This document shows, one piece after another, positions 45,985 through 54,952 of a stretch of 64,000 nucleotides of DNA. Positions within the stretch are counted from its first letter, which is position 1; each line of letters begins with the position of its first letter. The translations under genes and the position numbers were made by a program. Origin of the DNA: Marinicella sediminis (lineage in GTDB: Bacteria > Pseudomonadota > Gammaproteobacteria > Xanthomonadales > Marinicellaceae); the NCBI RefSeq assembly GCF_002000055.1, contig NZ_MVBD01000004.1, positions 62,001 to 126,000 on the forward strand, written 5' to 3'. The notes beneath the pieces are model-generated. The model was not told the origin of the DNA and searched no databases. It was given only the letters and a program-made list of their open reading frames with translations.

Positions 45985-48366
45985 TTATATACCTTTTCTG
46001 AACTTAGGCATCAACCAGTATGCCAGTGCTGGTAACAACAGCAATGCGCCAACCATATTCAGAATAAACATAAATGCCAGCAAGATACCCATATCAGCCT
46101 GGAATTGCAGATCACTGAATATCCAGGTACCCACACCAATGCCCAATGTCAATGCAGTGAACAACACGGCTTTACCGGTCAGACGCAACGTTTCTTTATA
46201 AGCATCATACAGCGCAACACCGGATTTCATCAGCGATTGTAACCGGCTGAAGATATAGATACCGTAGTCCACACCAATTCCGACACCCAATGCCACCACT
46301 GGCAGGGTGTTGACTTTCAGACCAATACCCAAAAATGCCATCAAGGCATATGCCAACAATGAAACCAAAGCCAATGGCAAGACGATACTGATGGTACCCA
46401 TGATAGATCTGAACGTGATCAGACAAAGCAGAATGATCGCACCATAAACCATGATCAACATGGGCATTTGTGCGCCTTTCACCACATCATTGGTTGACGC
46501 CATAACCCCAGCATTGCCGGTGGCGAGTCTGAACCTGACTTCACCTTCGATCAATCCACCTGTGTCATCCAGCGCAGGTGGCACTTGTTTCTGGTAGGCT
46601 TTCACTGCTGCGATGACTGTATTGATGGTAGATGCTTTGTGGTCCTCTGTAAAAATGGTAATTGGCATCACACTGCAATCCTGATTCAACAAGCCGGTGT
46701 CAGTTTCAATTCCCGATAACGATTGTCGCATCACATAGTTATTGCGTGATAATTCCCGCCACTTGATGTTACCTTCATTCCAACCGGCGGTGATGATCTT
46801 GGCAAACTGTGGCAAGGTAATGACTTGCTGTACTCCCTCTACATTCGACATGTGCCAGGCAAAACGGTCAATGTTGTGCATGGCGCGGTAACTCTCGGTA
46901 CAGGCATTGGGGGTGGTCTCAGCGATCACATTGATCATATCCACGCCCAGAGAAAATTCCGTACTGATGGTCATCGCATCCTGATTGTATCTGGAATCAG
47001 GTCGCAATTCTGGAACACCGGCCTGTGAATCGCCAATCTGCATATCCTGGCTTTTGATATAACCAAAAGCAAACAAACCAATGGTAACCAACAATGCCAC
47101 CGAGGCCAATGGAGTTTTGGCAAAGCCGGCAATCAGCTTCCAGATACCGCCATGAGGTTGATCCTGTTTAAACTTGGCACAGAATTTATCACTGTCTTTC
47201 AGCTTGATGCCTGACAACAACAGTGGCAACAAGATCAGGTTGGTGATGATGATCAATGCCACACCAACAGTGGCTGTGATGGCCAACTCCTGAATGATTT
47301 CAATGTTAATGAAATAGATGGTGGCAAAACCAATGGTGTCTGACAACAAGGCAATCACTCCGGGGGCCAGCAATGCGCAAAAAGCCCCTCTGGCTGCCAG
47401 ATCTGAACTGCGTTGCCCCGCTGGTTGTTTTATCAACTGATCAGTCCACCCTGAAATCATCTGTACCCCATGACTCACACCAATGGCAAAGACCAGGAAT
47501 GGGGTCAGGATGTTCATCGGGTCTATACCCATACCCATCAGTTTCAGCAAACCCATTTGCCAGATAACAGCCACCAGCGAACAAATGATGGGGTAAACAG
47601 TGAGTTTCCAGTTCTTGGAATACCAAAACAGCAATATGGCCGTAATGAGGATGGCCAAAGCAAAGAAATACAGTACCGACTTGGCTCCTTCAGCAATGTC
47701 TCCTACGATCTTGGCGAAACCAATGATGTGCACGGTTTGTCCATCGCCTTCAAAGTTTGTTCGAATGGCTTCCAGTTGCTTGGCAATTATTTGATAATCT
47801 ATTTTTTCTCCGGTTTGCGGATTTATTTCCTGCAGATCAGCCCAGACCATGGCGCCATTGAAATCCTCAGCAACCAACCTGCCCAGAATTCCTGCTTTGA
47901 CAATATTAGCCCGTACGGTTTCGTATTCTTCAGGAGAGGGGCTGAAATCAGCCGGAATGACATTGCCCCCGGCGAAACCATCTTCCACGACTTCCACAAA
48001 CCGAACATTTGGGGTAAACAAGGACTTAACACTGGCGCGGTTAACACCAGGAATAAAGATCACCGCATCAGTCACTTTTTCCAGCTTTTCAAAAAACTGG
48101 TCATTGAACATGTTGCCACTGTCATCCATCACGGAAACCAGTATGCGGTTGGCTCCTCTGAATTTCTCATGTTCCATGAAGGTTTTCATGTACTCATGAT
48201 CCAATGGCAGCTGTTTTTCAAAACCTGCATCAACCTTGAGCTGACTGGCGTAATAAGCCATGCCACCGGTGATCACCAGCAACACCAACAAAATCAATTT
48301 CTTGTTGGAAAACAGGATGCCTTCACATATGGCAGCGAACTTACTTTTGTTATTTTGAGTTGTCAT
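45985..48366 (-). CDS. RND/MMPL-superfamily transporter
   Basis: 793-aa inner-membrane protein with the two-fold RND layout: a first helix, a large periplasmic loop (about 50-215), a five-helix sterol-sensing-like bundle, and a repeat. It resembles the MMPL/HpnN group that moves lipids rather than the multidrug AcrB group (length is about 800, not 1,040). Charged residues inside membrane helices include Asp in SDTIGFATIYF and in VGIGVDYGIYIF. The second ATG, five bases after GGGAG, is preferred over 48369. It follows a YCF48-like gene and precedes gspL. Substrate unknown; lipid export is inference. Confidence 0.85.
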   Translation of the reverse strand: MTTQNNKSKFAAICEGILFSNKKLILLVLLVITGGMAYYASQLKVDAGFEKQLPLDHEYMKTFMEHEKFRGANRILVSVMDDSGNMFNDQFFEKLEKVTDAVIFIPGVNRASVKSLFTPNVRFVEVVEDGFAGGNVIPADFSPSPEEYETVRANIVKAGILGRLVAEDFNGAMVWADLQEINPQTGEKIDYQIIAKQLEAIRTNFEGDGQTVHIIGFAKIVGDIAEGAKSVLYFFALAILITAILLFWYSKNWKLTVYPIICSLVAVIWQMGLLKLMGMGIDPMNILTPFLVFAIGVSHGVQMISGWTDQLIKQPAGQRSSDLAARGAFCALLAPGVIALLSDTIGFATIYFINIEIIQELAITATVGVALIIITNLILLPLLLSGIKLKDSDKFCAKFKQDQPHGGIWKLIAGFAKTPLASVALLVTIGLFAFGYIKSQDMQIGDSQAGVPELRPDSRYNQDAMTISTEFSLGVDMINVIAETTPNACTESYRAMHNIDRFAWHMSNVEGVQQVITLPQFAKIITAGWNEGNIKWRELSRNNYVMRQSLSGIETDTGLLNQDCSVMPITIFTEDHKASTINTVIAAVKAYQKQVPPALDDTGGLIEGEVRFRLATGNAGVMASTNDVVKGAQMPMLIMVYGAIILLCLITFRSIMGTISIVLPLALVSLLAYALMAFLGIGLKVNTLPVVALGVGIGVDYGIYIFSRLQSLMKSGVALYDAYKETLRLTGKAVLFTALTLGIGVGTWIFSDLQFQADMGILLAFMFILNMVGALLLLPALAYWLMPKFRKGI

Positions 48367-48380
48367 CATTGCTCCCGTGT

Positions 48381-49313
48381 TTACTTAATGGTCTGTGCTT
48401 TAAAACCGGTTTCTCCAACCAGTATCACCTGACCACTGATGGCCAGTGCATCAGCGTAATCATCACCGGTATCCTCTCCATCCATGATGGTGACATCACC
48501 GCCTTTGTTGTAGACCAACCGTGTACCATTGGCACCCACCAGCAATAATTGATCACCACTGAGCCGGGTTGAGCCAAACAAATTGTTTTCAATGTCAGTG
48601 TATACCTCATCCCAGGTTTCACCCTGATCCATGGAGTGCAGTAAATTACCCCGCAAACCATACATGATGATTTCGTCATCCAATGTCACAACGCCAAACA
48701 TGGATCCCATATAAGGCAGTTCAAATTCAGTCCAGGTCATGCCACCATCCATGCTCTTGAAACCATAACCTGCTTCACCGGCGATGTAATAATTACCATC
48801 ATCACCACGGGTGATGTCATTGAGGTGATAGTCCAATTCATCGTGAATCAAACCATCGTCCCAGGTTTCCCCACCATCTTCCGTGGATAACAGTGTTCCA
48901 TACGCACCGATGATGAATCCCTTGTCTTCATTTTCAAAATACCCGGACAACAATGGTACTTCCCGATCTGCATCATAAAACTGCAACTCCCATGTTTCAC
49001 CACCATCATCACTGTGAATAATGGCCGCATCATGTCCCATGGCCCAAACATGGTTGTTATAGGCAATCACTTTGGTCAGGGTGATGTTGACAGGAATATT
49101 GGGAATTTGTACCCAGGTTTTCCCTTCATCTTTGCTTTTCATTACATGGCCGCGCTCTCCCACCATCACCAGGGATGTACCGACTTTGGCAATGGACAAG
49201 ACCAGGGCTTGGTCTGCCAAAGGCATCACTTCGGCTGGCTGCTGAGCCAGGCATTGCTGTGAAAACCACATGGCAAATGCACTGATAATAACTTTAAAGT
49301 TCACTGTTTTCAT
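48381..49313 (-). CDS. YCF48-like beta-propeller protein, secreted
   Basis: 310 aa with a signal peptide (cleaved near CLAQQ). Repeats of the Asp-box/YCF48 type recur: SKDEGKTWVQI, SDDGGETWELQ, TEDGGETWDDG, SMDGGMTWTEF and SMDQGETWDEV, giving a beta-propeller of about seven blades. Related Hcf136/YCF48 proteins act as assembly factors. It lies between DUF1329 and the MMPL transporter, suggesting an assembly or scaffold role (inference). Confidence 0.85.
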   Translation of the reverse strand: MKTVNFKVIISAFAMWFSQQCLAQQPAEVMPLADQALVLSIAKVGTSLVMVGERGHVMKSKDEGKTWVQIPNIPVNITLTKVIAYNNHVWAMGHDAAIIHSDDGGETWELQFYDADREVPLLSGYFENEDKGFIIGAYGTLLSTEDGGETWDDGLIHDELDYHLNDITRGDDGNYYIAGEAGYGFKSMDGGMTWTEFELPYMGSMFGVVTLDDEIIMYGLRGNLLHSMDQGETWDEVYTDIENNLFGSTRLSGDQLLLVGANGTRLVYNKGGDVTIMDGEDTGDDYADALAISGQVILVGETGFKAQTIK

Positions 49314-49326
49314 AAATTTACACCGG

Positions 49327-49363
49327 AAAAAAAATGGCCATGAACAACTTGTCCACAGCCATT
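49327..49363 (-). terminator. Intrinsic terminator-like hairpin inside the cluster
   Basis: On the minus strand AATGGC pairs with GCCATT around an inner TGGACAA/TTGTTCA, followed by a run of eight T. It lies between the DUF1329 stop (49395) and the YCF48 start (49313), so it should lower transcription of YCF48, MMPL and the gsp genes. Confidence 0.7.
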
Positions 49364-49394
49364 AAATTTTAAAACATCAATTGATAATCACTGA

Positions 49395-50759
49395 TCAGCG
49401 TCTGCCACGTTTACGCAGCGCACTTGGCGTGTAATTATTCTCACTCAAAGGCGTGTTAAATGTATTGACCTGATCCTGGTTATCCAGACCCACAGCCACA
49501 TAACGTCCTGATTGCAGGTCGTGATGGGTTTCGATGGTTGACCAGAAAGTCGGCACTTCATAATAATTGATGCTGTGAGCTTCGGAGAAACGCCACAACT
49601 CACCCCGACGATCATAATGGTCAGTCAACAGAATTTGGTAACTGTCTTCATCCAGATAAAAAGTCCGGCGACTGTTGATGTGACGGAAACCATCTCTGAG
49701 CCGGGCTTCAATCACATGTACCCGGTGAATTTCATAACGCATGTATTCAGGAGCTAAATGTCCTGGCTGAACCATGTCTTCAACTTTCGAATCATAGCTG
49801 TGCGCTTTGTATGAGTTGTAAGGCACATACATTTCACGGGTACCGGTCCACTCCCAGGTGAAACGATCCATGGCACCATTAAACATATCGGTCATGTCAT
49901 TGGTTCTCAAACCATCTGATGCGGTACCTGGATTATCATAGGCCACATTTGGCGCTCTGCGCACACGACGTTGACCGGGGTTGTAAATCCATGCTTGTCG
50001 GGGGGTTTCCTTTTGATTCATGGTTTCATGAACCAACAACACACGTCCGGCCAGTCGGGCTGGAGATTCCACCACCTGATAAAAGTACAGCAGGATGTTG
50101 TCAATATCGTCGATGGTATTGCCTGGTACATAATATTTACCATAGAGCTCTTCGCGCAAACGAACCAGGGTGTATTTTCCACTGGTATTGGGTGCCACCT
50201 GATTGTTGTAGCGTACGCCGCCTGAACCTTTGAATTTCAATTTATGGTTCAGAATCAACTCATACGCATTTTCCGGAAAAGGAAATGGAAAGCCCTCAGC
50301 CACGTTGGCCACGCCTTCACCATCTGCCACCAGGGTGCCGGTGCGACCGTTTTCGCGAGTCTTCTCATAGATTCTTTGTGGGAATGAGGCTGAACGGCGG
50401 GTTGGGTAGACATTCATTTTGAATGTTTCCGGATAGCGTTCAAACATCGCCATCTGACCTGCAGATAACTTACTCGCATATTCCTGGTAATTACTGGAAT
50501 CAATGGTGAATGAAATCTGATCAGCAGCAAATGGATCAGGGTGATGGTCACCGATCTGATAACCAGCTGGTGATTCTGTGATGCCACCGGTCCATGGCGG
50601 GATGGTACCCTCATCGTTTCCGGCCCTGACAGCACCCACAGGGGTCAGATCAGTGGACAACCGGTTGATCTCGTTGGGTTTAGGTCCAGCCTGAGCTGAA
50701 CCTGCTACCACGGTGAGACCGATGAGTGTTGAAATCATGGTTTTTTTAAATAACTTCAT
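49395..50759 (-). CDS. DUF1329 family periplasmic protein
   Basis: 454 aa, signal peptide cleaved near SAQAGPK. The DUF1329 hallmarks are present: LTPVGAVRAGNDEGTIPPWTGG near the N-terminus, FPFPFPENAYELILNHKLKF in the middle, and the Arg/Tyr-rich VRRAPNVAYDNP and RRTFYLDEDSYQILLTDHYD. The family is related in fold to LolA/LolB lipoprotein carriers (established at clan level as I recall it). It almost always pairs with DUF1302, as here, 20 bp away. Confidence 0.9.
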   Translation of the reverse strand: MKLFKKTMISTLIGLTVVAGSAQAGPKPNEINRLSTDLTPVGAVRAGNDEGTIPPWTGGITESPAGYQIGDHHPDPFAADQISFTIDSSNYQEYASKLSAGQMAMFERYPETFKMNVYPTRRSASFPQRIYEKTRENGRTGTLVADGEGVANVAEGFPFPFPENAYELILNHKLKFKGSGGVRYNNQVAPNTSGKYTLVRLREELYGKYYVPGNTIDDIDNILLYFYQVVESPARLAGRVLLVHETMNQKETPRQAWIYNPGQRRVRRAPNVAYDNPGTASDGLRTNDMTDMFNGAMDRFTWEWTGTREMYVPYNSYKAHSYDSKVEDMVQPGHLAPEYMRYEIHRVHVIEARLRDGFRHINSRRTFYLDEDSYQILLTDHYDRRGELWRFSEAHSINYYEVPTFWSTIETHHDLQSGRYVAVGLDNQDQVNTFNTPLSENNYTPSALRKRGRR

Positions 50760-50779
50760 GTTTTGTGTCCCCCTCGTTC

Positions 50780-52717
50780 TTAAAACGAGTATTTGATGTT
50801 GATAGAAGCGAAATCGCGGTCAAAAATCTGGTTGTGAATGCCTGCCCCGGAGAAAGCGGTGTAGCTGACATCAGCACTCCATTTTTCCAGGTAGATACCA
50901 TTCACCCCTACAGTAAATGACTTCCTTCCTTCAATAAAGTTTCCACCTGGTCCCGGCGTGGTACCATTCACGTCATGATTAAACGCCAGTCTTGGTGAAA
51001 TATTCCACGATGAACCAAACACCGAATTGTAATCAAATCGGGTAACGATCCGGTAACCCCATGAAAATGATGTGGCAAAGAAATCAGAGCTTTCAGTGAC
51101 TGGATTACGACTGGTACCGCCGGTTTGCAAACTGGGTCCGCCACCGGTGTCGGTGCCTGGACCGTTGTAGCGCAGCACGCTTTGGTCAGGCAAATCCCAG
51201 ACATTGGTGAAACCCACTTCACCCAATAACACGATCTGATCGGTACCAAAGAATTCGTTGGGACCGAATAATTTGGTTGCAGTAAACTGCAATTGTGACA
51301 CTTCATGTCGCTCCCAACCTCTGATGTATTCACCCGGACCAAAGTTACCCAGTTGAGACACAAAACGGTTGTAAGGTGCTTCAATCAGGGGGTTCAATGG
51401 AGACAAGGCGGCAAACAACACTTCAACGTCATCAATCTGCAAAGGCACATTGTCACGGTATGACAATTCACCCTGCAATGACATGCCCAGCGAGTTGATG
51501 GTGGTATTAAAGCTCAAACCATACAAATTAATGTCTTCAGCATATTCTGTGAAGTATGAACCTGAACTGGGTGAAGACACACCAAGACCTACACCTGGTT
51601 GTCCCAGAGCATAGCCACTGATTAATGGCAGTCTGGAATGGTAATTCAGGTAATACAAGCCAAATTCAGTGCTGTTCAATTGTTCAGCATAATACCTGAA
51701 TGCAATACCATACTGGCCATCGTCATCAGTGGCTGGTGTTGGTTTACGGGAAATTGAAAAGTTCAAAATATTTCCCTGTGTAGCAGCAATCAATGAAGGT
51801 GGCAATGGCAATTGACCAATGGCACCAAAATCCGACAGCTCAGGAACAATACCAAAACCCAGGGCCACATACTCACCACCTGGTGTGGCGAAATCGTTGT
51901 TTGAAAAATAGGTACCAGCCGGATCTGGGTCTATTTGTTCAAATTCAAACATGTACACCGCTTCCATTGACAGGTTATCGGTGATGCTGGTAGAGAATGA
52001 AATCATGTCAATCGGCAGAAAGGCCTCTTTCAACTCAGCACCCGCCACCCGGATTTTTGAAACATCAACCGGATTGATGATATTGATGCCTTGTTGAATG
52101 AAGGTTGATTCACCCCAGCTGACCACTTGACGACCCAGACGGACCGAAGCAAACTGGTTACCGATGTCAAAATCTTTATATACATAGGCATCCAGCAAAC
52201 GATAGTCTTCACCAACAAACTCTCTGGCGGTTCGGCTCAGGTTGTCATTATCGGCATTTTCAAAATCGTAAAAGCCAGTGACCCGCATAAAGGCACCCCA
52301 TGAAGGCGCACTGAATGAAATGTCCGAAGTGAATTTCAACGGGTTGGATATCAGGTCTCCCTGATCATAGTTTAAATTACCATCATCTGAATTGATCGAC
52401 CATCGACCCGGTGCAGCAATTCGCTGTGCCAGGGTTGATGCACCACCAGTTGACAAGTCAACACCCACAAATGGATTGAGGTTGGCTTTACCAACCAGTC
52501 GATCATCCCGGTCAGCCACCCGCCAGGCAGCACCGTAAGACACAGTGGTGTCGATACTGAATGAATAATCTCCATTGTTGAACAACTCAGCAGCCATGCC
52601 AGAGCCGGACACACCGAGTGTGACGGCCAAGATCGCGGCTTTCAGTCGGTTGTGTTTCAATGCGGTGCTTTTTTGAGACATCTGTTGTACTCCACGCTTT
52701 TTATTTAACTTTTTCAT
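50780..52717 (-). CDS. DUF1302 family outer-membrane barrel
   Basis: About 645 aa. An Ala-rich signal peptide ends at GMAAEL; the mature protein alternates polar and aromatic strands, with turns rich in Gly and Asn, and ends NIKYSF with a terminal Phe beta-signal, so an outer-membrane barrel is predicted. LVGKANLNPFVGV near the N-terminus is typical of DUF1302. Starts: ATG 52717 lies six bases after AGGAG. ATG 52681, with GGAG eight bases upstream, would give a shorter and more normal signal peptide. It starts 10 bp after the lipase stop. Confidence 0.88.
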   Translation of the reverse strand: MKKLNKKRGVQQMSQKSTALKHNRLKAAILAVTLGVSGSGMAAELFNNGDYSFSIDTTVSYGAAWRVADRDDRLVGKANLNPFVGVDLSTGGASTLAQRIAAPGRWSINSDDGNLNYDQGDLISNPLKFTSDISFSAPSWGAFMRVTGFYDFENADNDNLSRTAREFVGEDYRLLDAYVYKDFDIGNQFASVRLGRQVVSWGESTFIQQGINIINPVDVSKIRVAGAELKEAFLPIDMISFSTSITDNLSMEAVYMFEFEQIDPDPAGTYFSNNDFATPGGEYVALGFGIVPELSDFGAIGQLPLPPSLIAATQGNILNFSISRKPTPATDDDGQYGIAFRYYAEQLNSTEFGLYYLNYHSRLPLISGYALGQPGVGLGVSSPSSGSYFTEYAEDINLYGLSFNTTINSLGMSLQGELSYRDNVPLQIDDVEVLFAALSPLNPLIEAPYNRFVSQLGNFGPGEYIRGWERHEVSQLQFTATKLFGPNEFFGTDQIVLLGEVGFTNVWDLPDQSVLRYNGPGTDTGGGPSLQTGGTSRNPVTESSDFFATSFSWGYRIVTRFDYNSVFGSSWNISPRLAFNHDVNGTTPGPGGNFIEGRKSFTVGVNGIYLEKWSADVSYTAFSGAGIHNQIFDRDFASINIKYSF

Positions 52718-52727
52718 TGTCATCTCC

Positions 52728-54833
52728 TTATTGAACCACATCGGTGTTGGTGATATTCAAGGTCGTACCACCGGTGGCCTGGAAGGCAGCCATCTGAGAC
52801 TGCATTTCAGCTGTGGCTTCAGGAGAAGCAGCCGGACTCAACAAACTGCCGTGGTCTCCGGCAGTGAACCGAACACCCGCATCGAGACCTTCCGGATTGA
52901 AGGCTGATTCTGAATAAAAGGTCAGTCCCATGGCGGCCATCAATGGCTCTGTTCCTGATAAAGGTGCGCCTGGCACGGTGTTGGTAACCACCTGATCACC
53001 CAGGATTTCATGTACCAGTACATTATTCAGTAGTGTGGCATTGGCCGCGAGATTTATTGGATCAGCAGCATCTACAGCCGTCTGGGTAGCCAGCACAAAC
53101 AAGTTGAATGCGGTGGTACCTTGCTCAACACCTGCTGCGGCCAGACCGCCAATAATGCGGGGACCAAAGGTGGGTGAGCCAATCAGCAGGTTGGCGATTC
53201 CGCCACCTGGCGCTGATAAAACAGCACTTTGTACGTTTGGTCCAAAAGCCAGGAAACCAGTACCAGTGATGGCACCCAGTGACTGGCCAGCAAAAGTGAT
53301 GTTGGCTTCGTTGAAGTCACCAGCTGAATCACCATCAATGTCCATAAACGGAATGGATTCTGTCAGGGTGAACAAATCTGCAATACCTTGTCTGGTGTTG
53401 TCTCTGGAAACCAACAAGTTAGCCAGGTTGATGAAATGTGCCGCTGAATCATCAATCACACCGTCTGGGCCAGGGGCTCCGGTGGCGTTGTTGACGTAAT
53501 CAACGTCAAATGTACGCTCACTGGCCAATGGTGCGAACGGCGTATTCTCAATGTACAACGGATTGCTGGTATCTGTGATGCCATGCATGGCCAAATCAAT
53601 CGCCACAACTGCAAAGCCAATGGATGCCATGGTATCAGCCACCGCCAACATGTCTGAACGGTTTCGTGTGATGCCATGCTGGAAAATCATGATTGGCCAG
53701 CCTTCAGGAGGCTTGCTTACGCCAGATGCTGCATTGGGGACGGTCATCAAAACCGGCAGGTTCAACATCTGTGTTGGCACAGGAATCGGATTAGCAAAGG
53801 TCAGGTTGGTGGAAGTAGGATCCAGTCCCAGTGCATCAAATGGCGGCTGGTAGGCGCCAGGAGCCGCTTTCCAGAATTGATTCAACGGAGCCACTGGGTT
53901 GGCTGCGCTGGGGGCTGACAGGTAATAAGGTGATTCCATCACGCCGATGTAGATATCAGCCAAACCGAATCCACCCACTGCAGCGGTGGTCAATCCAGAT
54001 GGAGCCAGGGTGGTTGCACCCGGTCCTGAGATGGCTTTGACGGCTGAGAGTACCGGAGTAATGGACTGTGTGGTCACGGTCCAGGACAACACAATGTTGG
54101 CAGGATCGATGCCTTGTGAAGCAGCTGCTGCTTCCTGTGAGTTGGTCAACTGGCGCAAAGGCTCAAGGGCTCGTGCAGTGGCATCATCAACCAGTGGGTC
54201 AGTACTGTTGCCGGCGGCATCAACCAATGGCGACGTCCGTTTTGACAGAAAGTAAGTTTGGGATGGGGTCGCCGCATTACCGTCGGCATCGGTGATGCCA
54301 TTGGTGATGACCGCCATGTAAGAGGTCAATTGCTGCAACGGTTTAATGGGGACAATGGCCACACTGCTGCCATTCGCAGCAGCAACAAAATCCACGCCAA
54401 ATACCAATTCATTGTTGACAGCAACCACGCCACCGCCAGGACCACTGAGGGTCACCTGATAAACTTTGACGCTGCCCTGAACTGAACCGGCAGCCACTGG
54501 CACTGAAAAATTGGTCGACCAGGGAGCCACTGTACTGAATCCATCCAGGGCGTTAATGGCCACCAACGGATCAGAGAAATCTGTGGGGTCAGCCACCGGG
54601 ATATTCATGGTCAGATCAGTGGTTCCCGAAAGGAACAGATTGGTTGGCACAGGCACCTGGGTCGGATCGCCTGAGGCCGGGTTAAAAATGGCCTCTATAA
54701 CGCCTGTAACCACACCACCGCCTGGATTGGTTGCCGGACCGGCATCAACCGCACGTGGTGAATTGCTGCTGCTGCTACATGCCTGCAACAAAACAATGGA
54801 CGTTAAAGTGAGAAGGATTGGTTTTAGTTTCAT
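52728..54833 (-). CDS. Lipase of the Pla-1/cef type, predicted lipoprotein
   Basis: 701 aa from the ATG at 54833 (a longer frame to 54866 is unlikely). Lipobox VLLQAC followed by a Ser-rich linker. Residues about 40-370 form beta-rich Ig-like domains as in extracellular lipases of this family. The alpha/beta-hydrolase domain then has the His-Gly of IMIFQHGITRNRSD, the nucleophile in FAGQSLGAITG, a candidate Asp in LGDQVV and a His in TAGDHGSLL. First gene of the lipase-DUF1302-DUF1329-YCF48-MMPL cluster. Lipid substrate unknown; surface exposure is inference. Confidence 0.85.
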   Translation of the reverse strand: MKLKPILLTLTSIVLLQACSSSSNSPRAVDAGPATNPGGGVVTGVIEAIFNPASGDPTQVPVPTNLFLSGTTDLTMNIPVADPTDFSDPLVAINALDGFSTVAPWSTNFSVPVAAGSVQGSVKVYQVTLSGPGGGVVAVNNELVFGVDFVAAANGSSVAIVPIKPLQQLTSYMAVITNGITDADGNAATPSQTYFLSKRTSPLVDAAGNSTDPLVDDATARALEPLRQLTNSQEAAAASQGIDPANIVLSWTVTTQSITPVLSAVKAISGPGATTLAPSGLTTAAVGGFGLADIYIGVMESPYYLSAPSAANPVAPLNQFWKAAPGAYQPPFDALGLDPTSTNLTFANPIPVPTQMLNLPVLMTVPNAASGVSKPPEGWPIMIFQHGITRNRSDMLAVADTMASIGFAVVAIDLAMHGITDTSNPLYIENTPFAPLASERTFDVDYVNNATGAPGPDGVIDDSAAHFINLANLLVSRDNTRQGIADLFTLTESIPFMDIDGDSAGDFNEANITFAGQSLGAITGTGFLAFGPNVQSAVLSAPGGGIANLLIGSPTFGPRIIGGLAAAGVEQGTTAFNLFVLATQTAVDAADPINLAANATLLNNVLVHEILGDQVVTNTVPGAPLSGTEPLMAAMGLTFYSESAFNPEGLDAGVRFTAGDHGSLLSPAASPEATAEMQSQMAAFQATGGTTLNITNTDVVQ

Positions 54834-54952
54834 TTGTGTCCCCAAATTAATAATCCCTAACATCATAAATTTTATTCGGGTAAAATTACAAGCTGAATTA
54901 TTAAAAAAACATTAATATTTTCCCCAAAAACATACGCCACAGTATCGAATCA

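Noticed and set aside
47470-48432. A 320-codon open frame antisense to the MMPL gene
   Set aside because: Composition has no protein-like pattern and the opposite strand encodes a clear transporter; it is a reading-frame shadow.
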